From contig NZ_VJVZ01000005.1 of assembly GCF_007097145.1 (NCBI RefSeq), forward strand, positions 124,001 to 188,000: a stretch of 64,000 bases of DNA, read 5' to 3'. The notes under the pieces were generated by a model. That model searched no databases and had not been told where the DNA came from. It saw only the letters and a program-made list of their open reading frames with translations. Source of the stretch: Flavobacterium zepuense. GTDB taxonomy: Bacteria; Bacteroidota; Bacteroidia; Flavobacteriales; Flavobacteriaceae. The position numbers and the translations under genes were made by a program. Position 1 is the first letter of the stretch. Each line of letters opens with the position of its first letter. Below, in pieces: positions 24,907 through 32,416 of this stretch.

Positions 24907-25437
24907 TTATGGCTCTAAGGGCATATCGGTAAAAGTACCTTCAAAAGTACCGTTAATAATCATTGGGGAGGCAATGCCATCGCCAATATGAATATTATTA
25001 AGTTCTATTTTAAATTTATTGTTACCCAGGTCGGTAACCTTAAACGTGCTGCCTTCGTTAAACGGAAAAACCATATCATCTAACATGTACGATCCTCCGC
25101 CTGTAAATTCATTTTCTACCGGACCAGCAGGATATACAGTATAAGTTCCGCTTGCATTAGTGCCGGTATAATTTGTATACAGGCTTATGCCTTTAAAAAC
25201 GGTGTTGTTACCTGCCTGGCGTATAACAAAAGTACGCTCGCTAACATTGGGAGCACCGTGTGACGCAGAAGTTACTACATGCGACTCTGATGCTGTTGCC
25301 GGCGATGGTGTAAAAGCTACGCCATCAATGGTAATGGAGCTTTGGTAATCGTTTGGTAATGCAGAAGTTGAGGCATCGTCATCACCACAGGATGCAAATA
25401 GCCCAAAGGCTGTAAATAACAGTAATAAGTTTTTCAT
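24907..25437 (-). CDS. Lipoprotein with surface-export signal, function unknown
   Basis: About 176 residues from the ATG giving MKNLLLLFTAFGLFASCGDDD. An in-frame TTG ten codons upstream lies in the promoter box and is rejected. The lipobox ends FASC and the Cys is followed by GDDD; an acidic run just after the Cys is the lipoprotein export signal used to send lipoproteins to the cell surface in Bacteroidota. The mature part is beta-rich (SITIDGVAF, SGTYTVYPAG, KFKIELNNIHIGDG) and matches no family I can name. Confidence 0.75.
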   Translation of the reverse strand: MKNLLLLFTAFGLFASCGDDDASTSALPNDYQSSITIDGVAFTPSPATASESHVVTSASHGAPNVSERTFVIRQAGNNTVFKGISLYTNYTGTNASGTYTVYPAGPVENEFTGGGSYMLDDMVFPFNEGSTFKVTDLGNNKFKIELNNIHIGDGIASPMIINGTFEGTFTDMPLEP

Positions 25438-25464
25438 AGCAAATGAAATTTTATGGTTGAAAAT

Positions 25465-25472
25465 CAAAGATA
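25465..25472 (-). promoter_or_regulatory. -7 promoter box for the lipoprotein gene
   Basis: Reads TATCTTTG on the minus strand, an exact TAnnTTTG match, 27 bases before the ATG. Confidence 0.55.
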
Positions 25473-25518
25473 TAAAATACTATTTTACTTACAGATGTTT
25501 TTGCGTAAAGTTTTGATA

Positions 25519-26265
25519 TCAGATAGTTGCGTTTTTTACCCCGCTAATATCCTTAAACTGCTGCGCGTTGATGATACCCGCCGTGCTCGCGGTATTGTTA
25601 AAGTAAACATACACCTCTTTAAGGTTGTGCTGTTTCAGGATGTTGTTGTACAGTTGCTGCAATTCAGGTTCGCTGTATTCTGAGTAAAATAGCTTGGGGT
25701 TGCCGTGCAGCCGCAAATAGCCTGTTTGGGTTGTGGCAATAATTGTAGTAGGCAGCTTGGGATAATTAACGCTGCAAAACGTAATATCAGCCTTGGCTAA
25801 TGCCGAATAAACATCCTCGCGCCACCAGCTTTCATGCCTAAATTCTACTACATTCTTAAATTCCGGGTTTAGCGATGATGTAACCAGTTGCAGCCGCTCC
25901 TCACTATAACTAAAGCTTGGCGGCAGCTGAAAGAGTATTGTGCCCAGCTTTTCGGCTAAGCCTTCCTTACAGGCGTTGTAAAATTTTGCTATCTCCACAG
26001 CACAGTCTTCAAAGCGTTTTATGTGGGTAATTTGCTTAGGTGCCTTAACGGCATAGGTAAAGCCATCGGGCGCTTTTTTGTACCAGCCCTGCATGCCTTT
26101 TACGGTAGGGAAACGGTAAAACGTTGCGTTTATCTCAAACGTATTAAAATGTTCGCAATAATAGGCAAACCACTGGCCTGTGGGCATATCCTCAGGGTAA
26201 AAGAGCCCCCGCCATTGCTTGTTGTACCAGCCCGAACATCCGGTTATTACAGTAGTTGTAGCCAT
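25519..26265 (-). CDS. DUF72 domain-containing protein
   Basis: 248 residues, the usual DUF72 (YecE-like, TIM-barrel) size. Diagnostic motifs: GCSGWYNKQWRGLFYPEDMP at the N terminus, FNTFEINATFYRFP, KAPKQITH, VEFRHESWW, and YLRLHGNP with VYVYFNNTASTAGIINA near the end. The biochemical role is not established. Located between glutamate dehydrogenase (terminated upstream) and a lipoprotein gene. Confidence 0.9.
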   Translation of the reverse strand: MATTTVITGCSGWYNKQWRGLFYPEDMPTGQWFAYYCEHFNTFEINATFYRFPTVKGMQGWYKKAPDGFTYAVKAPKQITHIKRFEDCAVEIAKFYNACKEGLAEKLGTILFQLPPSFSYSEERLQLVTSSLNPEFKNVVEFRHESWWREDVYSALAKADITFCSVNYPKLPTTIIATTQTGYLRLHGNPKLFYSEYSEPELQQLYNNILKQHNLKEVYVYFNNTASTAGIINAQQFKDISGVKNATI

Positions 26266-26274
26266 AATAAAAAA

Positions 26275-26297
26275 GCAGCGGCAATTAATGCCGCTGC
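26275..26297 (-). terminator. Intrinsic terminator after the glutamate dehydrogenase gene
   Basis: Perfect 9-bp stem GCAGCGGCA / TGCCGCTGC, loop ATTAA, followed on the minus strand by TTTTTTATT. It separates the dehydrogenase gene from the DUF72 gene. Confidence 0.88.
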
Positions 26298-26356
26298 CTT
26301 ATCACAAATGTAATTAATATAACTACAGCCCCGCCACCTCTAACGGGGCCGGATAG

Positions 26357-27643
26357 TTAATTTTGAGTGAAATTTTGCTTCCCCGCAACCGCCTGGTTAA
26401 CCTGGTGGGTTTGAGCTACCTTTTTAACAGCCAGTACATAAGCGGCTGTGCGCAGGGTAATGTTGTACTGCAACGCGGTTGCAAACACATCGGCAAAACT
26501 TTTGTTTAAAATAGCTTCCAGGCGGGTGTTTACCTGCTCTACAGGCCACGATTGCGCCAGGCTGTTTTGCAGCCATTCAAAGTAAGAAACGGTAACGCCA
26601 CCGGCATTGGCAACAATATCGGGCACTACAGTAATGTTCTTGCTTTTTAAAATTTCATCGGCATCGCTGGATACAGGGCCGTTTGCACCTTCTATAATAA
26701 TGCTTGCAGCAATATCATGGGCATTGGCAGCGGTAATCACATCTTCTTTAGCAGCAGGTATCAGCACATCGGCGTTAAGCAGCAGCAAATCGTTGTGGCT
26801 TATAACCGTTGCTTTAGGGTAGCCGGTAATGCTTTTTCCGTGCAGGTTAGAGTACAAAATGAGCTCGGGTATATTGATGCCCTCCGGGTTGTGCAATGCC
26901 GTATTAACATCGCTTACGGCAACAATTTTAAGCCCCGCCTCATATAAGTACAAAGCTGTATGCAAGCCTACGTTGCCAAAGCCCTGTACCGCTACCGATG
27001 TTTTATCGTTATTGTAGCCCAGTTTCTCCAGTGTAAGCAGGGTAATAATGCTTACACCGCGGCCGGTAGCCTCTACACGCCCTAACGAGCCGCCTGCGTT
27101 TAAGTGTTTACCGGTTACCACAGCGTGTATGGGTTTGCCGTGCAGGAGCGAGAACTCATCCATTAGCCAGCCCATTTCGTCGGGGCCGGTACCCATATCT
27201 GGCGCGGGTACATCTTTAGTAGGGCCAAAGGTATCGGCCAAAGCCTTAGTATACGCACGGGTTATTTTTTCTAATTCTGATCTTGAATGGTCTTTCGGGT
27301 TACAGATGATGCCACCCTTTGCTCCACCAAACGGTATGCCCGTAACGGCCGATTTCCAGGTCATCCATGCGGCAAGCGCTTTTACCTCGTTTAAGTTAAC
27401 ATCGCTGTCGTAGCGGATGCCTCCTTTACTCGGACCCAATGCGGTTGAGTGGATAATGCGGTAGCCTTCAAAGTTTTGCTCTTCGCCATTATCTAACGTA
27501 ATTGAAAAGTTTACGGTTACCTGTTTTTCCGGGCGTTGCAGCTTTTGCCTTAACGATGTGTGTAACTGCAATATATCGGCTGCTTCGTTAAACCTGTCCA
27601 GCATCGACTGGAAAGGATTTTGTTGTATGATTGATGAACTCAT
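26357..27643 (-). CDS. Glu/Leu/Phe/Val dehydrogenase family, probably glutamate dehydrogenase
   Basis: 428 residues, the size of hexameric GDH. GYRIIHSTALGPSKGGIRYD and MTWKSAVTGIPFGGAKGGI contain the substrate and catalytic Lys; PAPDMGTGPDEMGWLMDE has the catalytic Asp; AVQGFGNVG is the NAD(P) loop. It interconverts glutamate with 2-oxoglutarate and ammonia; which cofactor is preferred cannot be read with confidence. The gene lies 54 bases after metQ on the same strand, so some read-through from the met transporter operon is possible, but no functional link is evident. Confidence 0.9.
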   Translation of the reverse strand: MSSSIIQQNPFQSMLDRFNEAADILQLHTSLRQKLQRPEKQVTVNFSITLDNGEEQNFEGYRIIHSTALGPSKGGIRYDSDVNLNEVKALAAWMTWKSAVTGIPFGGAKGGIICNPKDHSRSELEKITRAYTKALADTFGPTKDVPAPDMGTGPDEMGWLMDEFSLLHGKPIHAVVTGKHLNAGGSLGRVEATGRGVSIITLLTLEKLGYNNDKTSVAVQGFGNVGLHTALYLYEAGLKIVAVSDVNTALHNPEGINIPELILYSNLHGKSITGYPKATVISHNDLLLLNADVLIPAAKEDVITAANAHDIAASIIIEGANGPVSSDADEILKSKNITVVPDIVANAGGVTVSYFEWLQNSLAQSWPVEQVNTRLEAILNKSFADVFATALQYNITLRTAAYVLAVKKVAQTHQVNQAVAGKQNFTQN

Positions 27644-27697
27644 GGGATTGTATAATAATTGTAATAATTGATTTTAATTTTTTTTCTGAAATTATGG

Positions 27698-28516
27698 TTA
27701 CCAGCCTTTTACCGCGCCGCCTTTAAACTCTTTGAGGGCAGAAGCCTCAACTTCGGCATCCTGGTAGGCTTTTACAAACTGCTTTACGTTCTCTGCATTC
27801 TTATTGTCCTCGCGGGTTACAATAAGGTTTACGTAAGGCGAATCTTTATCTTCTACAAACAACGCATCGCGCGCGGGTACCAGCCCGGCCTGGGAGGCAA
27901 AGGTGTTGTTGATGATGGCTATGGTAACATTTTGGTCTTCTAAAGCGCGGGGTAGCTGGGGTGCCTCCAGTTCCAGTATTTTTAGGTTTTTTGGGTTAGC
28001 TACTATATCTGTAACCTTTGGCAGGAGCCCAACATCCGCTTTAAGCTTTAAAAGTCCGTTTTTTTGAAGCAGCAGTAACGACCTGCCGCCGTTGGTAGGG
28101 TCATTCGGGATAATGATGGTGCTGCCGTCTTTTAACTCGGTTACCGACTTAATTTTCTTAGAATAGGCAGCAATGGGGTAAATGAACGTTTTACCTACCA
28201 CGGCCAGTTTGTAGCCCCTTTGTTTAGATTGCTCATCTAAATACGGCTGGTGCTGAAAAGCATTAGCATCTATATCGCCCTGGCTTAATGCTTCGTTAGG
28301 TATTACATAATCATTAAACGATACCAGTTCTACCTCAAGCCCGTATTTTTCTTTGGCTACTTTTTTAGCGGTTTGCGCCACGTTAAGCTCAGGGCCGCTT
28401 GCCACACCCACCTTAATAAAATGCGGGTCGGTATTTTTCTTGTCAGAACAGTTGCTCAGGCTTATGGTTAAGGCAATAATGCCGGTAAAATTTATAAGTT
28501 TTGCTAATGCATTCAT
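27698..28516 (-). CDS. metQ: Methionine ABC transporter substrate-binding lipoprotein MetQ
   Basis: 272 residues of the NlpA/MetQ family. A hydrophobic signal ends in a lipobox-type LSNC; mature motifs are IKVGVASGPE, VEVELVSFNDY-like VELVSFNDYVIPNEALSQGDIDAN (the opening half is diagnostic), FQHQPYLDEQ, and IPNDPTNGGRSLLLLQ. It binds D/L-methionine (some relatives bind other amino acids) and delivers it to MetNI. Third gene of metN-metI-metQ. Confidence 0.92.
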   Translation of the reverse strand: MNALAKLINFTGIIALTISLSNCSDKKNTDPHFIKVGVASGPELNVAQTAKKVAKEKYGLEVELVSFNDYVIPNEALSQGDIDANAFQHQPYLDEQSKQRGYKLAVVGKTFIYPIAAYSKKIKSVTELKDGSTIIIPNDPTNGGRSLLLLQKNGLLKLKADVGLLPKVTDIVANPKNLKILELEAPQLPRALEDQNVTIAIINNTFASQAGLVPARDALFVEDKDSPYVNLIVTREDNKNAENVKQFVKAYQDAEVEASALKEFKGGAVKGW

Positions 28517-28546
28517 ATTTGTGTGGAATTAATATTTGTGTTTAAA

Positions 28547-29200
28547 TTATCTGTGGTCAAAACGTTTAGAGAGGGCATCGCCCGCATACTGAATTATAAA
28601 TACCAGCACTACCAGCAGGATAAGCACGGCATTCATGGTAACGGCATCATACCCTATGTAACCGTATTGGTAGCCCACCTGGCCAAGGCCGCCTGCACCC
28701 ACGGCGCCACCCATTGCACTATATCCTACCAGTGTTATTAAGGTTATGGATGCTGCGTTTATTAAAGAGGGCAGGGCTTCCGGCAATAATACTTTGTATA
28801 CAATTTGCAGTGGGGTAGCACCCAGGGCACGGGCAGCTTCTATAAGCCCCGGTGGCAGGCCCAGCAGGCTGTTCTCTACAAGGCGGGCAATAAACGGGGC
28901 TGCACCAATGCTAAGCGGAACCAGCGCTGCACTTACGCCAATAGACGTGCCTACAAGGCCCCGTGTAAAAGGTATCATCCAAACGATTAAGATGATAAAA
29001 GGTATCGACCTGAAAATATTTACCAGTATAGATAATGCACGGTTGGCAACGGCCTGCTCCAGTATTTGCCCCTTGCGGGTAAGGAACAGCAGTATGCCTG
29101 TGGGCAAGCCCAGTACAAAGCCAAAAAAGCCTGACACGAACGTCATTACCAGGGTTTCCCAGGTGCCGTTAAGCAGTAATTGTATAATAGAATCAGACAT
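28547..29200 (-). CDS. metI: Methionine ABC transporter permease MetI
   Basis: 217 residues, five membrane helices. The EAA-type coupling motif reads [28 protein letters not shown] (about 125-150). [18 protein letters not shown] and [20 protein letters not shown] are MetI signatures. It forms the membrane channel of the methionine importer. The start overlaps the end of metN by 8 bases, and metQ follows after 30 bases. Confidence 0.94.
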   Translation of the reverse strand: MSDSIIQLLLNGTWETLVMTFVSGFFGFVLGLPTGILLFLTRKGQILEQAVANRALSILVNIFRSIPFIILIVWMIPFTRGLVGTSIGVSAALVPLSIGAAPFIARLVENSLLGLPPGLIEAARALGATPLQIVYKVLLPEALPSLINAASITLITLVGYSAMGGAVGAGGLGQVGYQYGYIGYDAVTMNAVLILLVVLVFIIQYAGDALSKRFDHR

Positions 29201-30224
29201 AGCCTAAAATTTGCGTTTTAATTTGTTTCCCAATAAAGTAGTTTATGGCGGCTGTATAGTTGTCGCGGTTGCCCGATAGCTCTATAAGCATTACCCCAAA
29301 ATTCACGTTGCCTGCATGGTCCATCTGGGCGCTGATGATCTTAAAGTTGATGCCAAACAGGCGGCTGGCTTCAGAGAGTACCGGTTCGTTGACCGACTGC
29401 CCCGTTAGTTCCAGCTTTAGCAGCGGGTGCAGCCCTTCGGCATCGGTTGCCGACAGCCTTTCGCTGTACACAGAAGGAATCTCGATATGCAATGAAGATG
29501 CTATAAACTGGCGGGTAAGCTCCTGTTTTGGGTTGGCAAAAATTTCGCCTACGGTGCCCTGCTCAATCAGCTGCCCGTTGCTTATTACGGCTACTTCATC
29601 ACAAATAGATTTTACAACCTCCATTTGGTGGGTTATAAGCAGTATGGTTATGTTCAGGCGGCGGTTAATATCATTTAGCAGGTTGAGTATCGATCGTGTA
29701 GTGGCGGGGTCTAACGCGCTGGTAGCCTCATCGCATAATAACACTTTTGGGTTGTTGGCCAGTGTCCTGGCAATGGCTACACGCTGTTTTTGCCCGCCCG
29801 AAAGACTTGCCGGGTAATCGTTAGCTTTTTCTGACAGGCCAACCAGTTGCAGCAGTTCTGCCACACGCTCTTTAACAGCGCCTTTTGGCGTGCCGGATAG
29901 CTCTAACGGGAAAGCAACATTATCAAAGACCGTGCGCGACGACAGCAGGTTAAAGTGCTGAAAGATCATGCCTATCTGCCTTCTCTCCTGTGCAAGCTGC
30001 GATGCCGACAGGCTAATGAGGTTTTTGCCATCTACGATTATTTGGCCCGATGTAGGCTTTTCCAGCAGGTTTACACAGCGTATCAGTGTGCTTTTACCCG
30101 CGCCCGATGTGCCTATTACACCAAATATCTTACCCGGCGGCACCCATAACGATACGCCGTTAAGGGCGGTAACCTCGCGGTCTTTCTGGTAAAATGTTTT
30201 GGTTACGTTTTGTAATTCTATCAT
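29193..30224 (-). CDS. metN: Methionine ABC transporter ATP-binding protein MetN
   Basis: 343 residues. ABC ATPase with Walker [11 protein letters not shown]-loop [10 protein letters not shown], signature [15 protein letters not shown], Walker [14 protein letters not shown] and H-loop LLITHQ. The C-terminal 90 residues form the NIL/ACT-like regulatory domain ([19 protein letters not shown] ... [16 protein letters not shown]) by which MetN is inhibited by intracellular methionine. First gene of the operon, behind a leader with a Cys-rich peptide and a terminator hairpin. Confidence 0.95.
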   Translation of the reverse strand: MIELQNVTKTFYQKDREVTALNGVSLWVPPGKIFGVIGTSGAGKSTLIRCVNLLEKPTSGQIIVDGKNLISLSASQLAQERRQIGMIFQHFNLLSSRTVFDNVAFPLELSGTPKGAVKERVAELLQLVGLSEKANDYPASLSGGQKQRVAIARTLANNPKVLLCDEATSALDPATTRSILNLLNDINRRLNITILLITHQMEVVKSICDEVAVISNGQLIEQGTVGEIFANPKQELTRQFIASSLHIEIPSVYSERLSATDAEGLHPLLKLELTGQSVNEPVLSEASRLFGINFKIISAQMDHAGNVNFGVMLIELSGNRDNYTAAINYFIGKQIKTQILGYV

Positions 30225-30273
30225 TACTGCTATTATTATCTATCTTAAAAATTTGTGTGCAGGGTACAAAAAA

Positions 30274-30301
30274 GCCCTTTTACGGTAGGTTGTAAAAGGG
30301 C
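30274..30301 (-). terminator. Terminator/attenuator hairpin in the metN leader
   Basis: Perfect 10-bp stem GCCCTTTTAC / GTAAAAGGGC with an 8-base loop and six T after it on the minus strand. It lies between the leader peptide stop (30319) and the metN start (30224), with no other visible promoter after it, so it should limit transcription into metNIQ unless relieved. Confidence 0.85.
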
Positions 30302-30318
30302 TAAGTATAGGTTGGCAA

Positions 30319-30402
30319 CTACACACAGGCACTCTCGCAACACGAAAAAAGTTTCATGCAGCAACACATTTGCATTATAGCTATGTTGGTAAATGGTGCC
30401 AT
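30319..30402 (-). CDS. Cys/Met-rich leader peptide upstream of metNIQ
   Basis: 27 codons from an ATG at 30402, or 18 from a second in-frame ATG at 30375 giving MQMCCCMKLFSCCESACV and a TAG stop. Six Cys and several Met in so short a peptide is far from chance composition. It begins about 25 bases after the predicted transcription start and is followed by a terminator hairpin and then metN, the classic order of an amino-acid attenuator. Cys (or Met) scarcity could stall ribosomes here and change read-through. No antiterminator pairing was found by eye, so the mechanism is inferred. Confidence 0.55.
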   Translation of the reverse strand: MAPFTNIAIMQMCCCMKLFSCCESACV

Positions 30403-30433
30403 GTATGTTTATTATGCTTGAAATATGATGGAG

Positions 30434-30464
30434 CAAATGTATATAAAAATTATTACTCTACAAA
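30434..30464 (-). promoter_or_regulatory. Promoter of the metN leader
   Basis: On the minus strand: TTTG, 19-base spacer, TACATTTG, an excellent match to the Bacteroidota consensus. Transcription should start near 30427, giving a leader of about 200 bases before metN. The rest of the 330-base gap up to the Nei-like gene is AT-rich and shows no further feature. Confidence 0.75.
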
Positions 30465-30554
30465 TTTAGTAGGATAATAATTTTTTGTTAATAATTCGTA
30501 CAACGATATAGTTAGTTTTTACACTATTAATAAACGTGTTGTAAGAAACCGGGA

Positions 30555-31286
30555 TTATTTATAAAGTACCTGGCAATTAGTACAAAAAAAGCTGCGGCGC
30601 TTTTTAGTGCCGGTATACTCCTTATGTAAAGGGAGGTCACAGCGTTTGCAGGTTTTTTTGCTGTGCGCCAGCCAGTTCTTTTTAAGCTCGTCTTTTTCTT
30701 TCCAGTGCAGGAAGTCGAAACTGTAATTACGGGCTTCGGTAATAACCGAGTCTAATACATTATCAGGGATTTTACCTATTAAAGATTCCGGATGCACATG
30801 TACACGGTATAGCACCTCATTTTTTATGATGTTGCCCACACCCGAGAAAATATCCTGCTCCAGTAGGGCATCGCACACCTGTTTGTTAGGAACATCGGCC
30901 AGTTTGGCTTTCGCCGAAGCAGGGTTCCAGGTATCGTTCATAACATCGGCAGTAAAATCGTAATGGTCGTTAACGTTGCCTTCTAATACCTGTACATTGG
31001 CTGTATAGATGTTGAACTCCCCATTTTTAAAGGTGAGCCCCAGGCGCAGCAGGGCATTTTTGGTCTCGTTTATAAAGTAGGTGCCAAACAGCAAAAAGTG
31101 GATGCGCACGGTAAAACCGTCAAAGCACAACAGCAGGTGTTTGCCCCAGGTTTTAATATCATTTAGCTTTTGGTTCTCTAAACGGGATATGTCTATCTTC
31201 GCATTGCCGGCGGCGGCGGCAACTTTTTGACCGATGAATTGCTTTGCGGCGTTTTTTGCGATAATTATGGATGGGCCTTCGGGCAT
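30555..31286 (-). CDS. Fpg/Nei family DNA glycosylase (endonuclease VIII-like)
   Basis: 243 residues. Begins MPEGPSIIIAK with the catalytic Pro2/Glu3 after Met removal; SGVGNIIKNEVLYRVHVHPE is the helix-two-turn-helix region, and a C-terminal four-Cys zinc finger (CKRCDLPLHKEYTGTKKRR then CTNC) ends the protein. The family excises oxidised bases and nicks the abasic site. MPEGPS and overall length point to the Nei rather than the MutM branch. It stands alone between the met leader and araR. Confidence 0.9.
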   Translation of the reverse strand: MPEGPSIIIAKNAAKQFIGQKVAAAAGNAKIDISRLENQKLNDIKTWGKHLLLCFDGFTVRIHFLLFGTYFINETKNALLRLGLTFKNGEFNIYTANVQVLEGNVNDHYDFTADVMNDTWNPASAKAKLADVPNKQVCDALLEQDIFSGVGNIIKNEVLYRVHVHPESLIGKIPDNVLDSVITEARNYSFDFLHWKEKDELKKNWLAHSKKTCKRCDLPLHKEYTGTKKRRSFFCTNCQVLYK

Positions 31287-31465
31287 AAAATTTTATTTAT
31301 GCTTAAAGTTACGCAGCAAATTTTTTAGGTGATTTGCTTTTACCGAAGTTTTAACAAGGAGGTATTGTTATGTAAGGTATAAAAATTATTTTGTACGAAA
31401 AATGTAAAACAGCTGCCGCTAAAATAGCCACCTTAAAAAAGTGCATTTAGTAGCGAATGTTGAAC

Positions 31466-31488
31466 TCCAAAAGTGAAATATCAAGCCC
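31466..31488 (-). repeat. Third copy of the TTCACTTTTGG repeat
   Basis: On the minus strand this 23-mer matches 7046-7068 at 22 bases (GGGCTT-R-ATATTTCACTTTTGGA). It lies just beyond the araR stop, in the 217-base gap before the Nei-like gene, which otherwise shows nothing I can name. Confidence 0.6.
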
Positions 31489-31503
31489 TTTTTTAGTCGA
31501 AAA

Positions 31504-32187
31504 TTACAATTTAAAGGCAAAACCGTCGGACACTTTCAGCTGGTATTTTTCGGCATCAAAAGTATAAAAGAAGGATCCCTTGCGCGACGAGTTCATATCT
31601 TTTTCGTCGGTTTTAATCAGGATATCCAGCCCGTTGATCTTGTTGATAAAGTTACGTTTATCGAGATTTTCGCCTAATATGGCCTCATAAAGTGTTTGTA
31701 ACTGCTTCATTGTGAACTTCTCAGGTAGCAGTTCAAAGCCGATAGGTTTGGTAGATGCGCGGTAGCGCAGGCGGCTCATTGCGTTCTTAACCATAAGGTT
31801 ATGGTCAAAAATAAGGTCGGGTTTTTCGTCAATGTTAAACCATTTCGCCGAAAAGTTCTCATTTAGCGTGTCATGTCCCTCTATATTAATAAGGGCATAG
31901 TACGAAACGGATACTGTTCGCTCTACGGGGTCCCTGTCCAGTGCACTGTAGGAGCGGAGCTGTTCCATGTAAATATCGTCCAGGCCGGTAAGGTGGTTTA
32001 GCACCCTTGTAGCGGCTGTATCGAGGTTTTCATCGTTTTTTAAGAACCCGCCCATAAGAGACCACTTACCTTTTTCGGGCTCAAAATCCCTTTTAATAAG
32101 TAAAATCTTCAGGTTTTTTTTATCGAACCCAAAAATTATACAGTCTACCGCAAGCAATACTTTGTTTTGGTTATCGTAGTTTTTCAT
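31504..32187 (-). CDS. araR: AraR: Nudix-type transcriptional repressor of arabinose genes
   Basis: 227 residues of the NrtR/AraR architecture: a Nudix-like N-terminal domain (AVDCIIFGFDKKNLKILLIKRD ... GKWSLMGGFLKNDENLDTAA) followed by a winged helix C-terminal domain (EKFTMKQLQTLYEAILGENLDKRNFINKI ... GSFFYTFDAEKY). The Nudix box has lost its catalytic Glu residues (RVLNHLTGL for REUxEExGU), so it is a sensor, not a hydrolase. In Bacteroides thetaiotaomicron such a protein, AraR, represses arabinose genes and is released by L-arabinose. Divergent from the SusCD/arabinanase operon here, with matching palindromes at five local promoters. Confidence 0.9.
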   Translation of the reverse strand: MKNYDNQNKVLLAVDCIIFGFDKKNLKILLIKRDFEPEKGKWSLMGGFLKNDENLDTAATRVLNHLTGLDDIYMEQLRSYSALDRDPVERTVSVSYYALINIEGHDTLNENFSAKWFNIDEKPDLIFDHNLMVKNAMSRLRYRASTKPIGFELLPEKFTMKQLQTLYEAILGENLDKRNFINKINGLDILIKTDEKDMNSSRKGSFFYTFDAEKYQLKVSDGFAFKL

Positions 32188-32201
32188 TATTTAAAAAATG
32201 G

Positions 32202-32231
32202 CAAGATACTAACAATGACGGTAATTTGCAA
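32202..32231 (-). promoter_or_regulatory. Promoter of araR
   Basis: On the minus strand: TTG, 20-base spacer, TATCTTG (close to TAnnTTTG). The -33 end overlaps an inverted repeat GCAAT-N9-ATTGC (32228-32246), which might be a further regulatory site. Confidence 0.5.
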
Positions 32232-32337
32232 TACTATTTGCATTGCTAAATTAATATAAAATTCGAGACCGAGAACGGTTGAGTATTATGATGTTTAAGA
32301 TTTATTTATGTTAAAATTTAAGATATGTGAATTTTTA

Positions 32338-32370
32338 TTTGCTTTTTTTGGAAATCTTTATATAAATTTG
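32338..32370 (+). promoter_or_regulatory. Promoter of the susC operon
   Basis: TTTG at 32338, 21-base spacer, TAAATTTG at 32363. The predicted transcription start (about 32376) lies inside the proposed AraR operator that begins two bases downstream of the -7 box. Confidence 0.7.
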
Positions 32371-32371
32371 G

Positions 32372-32392
32372 AAGTGTAAAAAATACATTTAT
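32372..32392. promoter_or_regulatory. Proposed AraR operator at the susC promoter
   Basis: AAGTGT-AAAAAAT-ACATTTAT, a palindrome with 7 bases between TGT and ACA. The same 21 bases occur exactly at 46267-46287 before araB, and close variants lie at three more promoters of the locus. Position over the transcription start fits a repressor. Confidence 0.75.
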
Positions 32393-32416
32393 AAAACAAA
32401 CCAAATTTTATTGATT

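Noticed and set aside
29260..29817. 185-residue plus-strand ORF opposite metN
   Set aside because: MetN is unmistakable; the antisense sequence is Ser-rich with no domain.
30225..30434. SAM riboswitch in the metN leader
   Set aside because: I could not find SAM-I or SAM-II core features; the visible elements are a peptide ORF and a simple terminator.
30245..30436. 63-residue minus-strand ORF across the metN leader
   Set aside because: It runs through the terminator hairpin and starts about 9 bases upstream of the predicted transcription start; the Cys-rich ORF in another frame fits the leader better.
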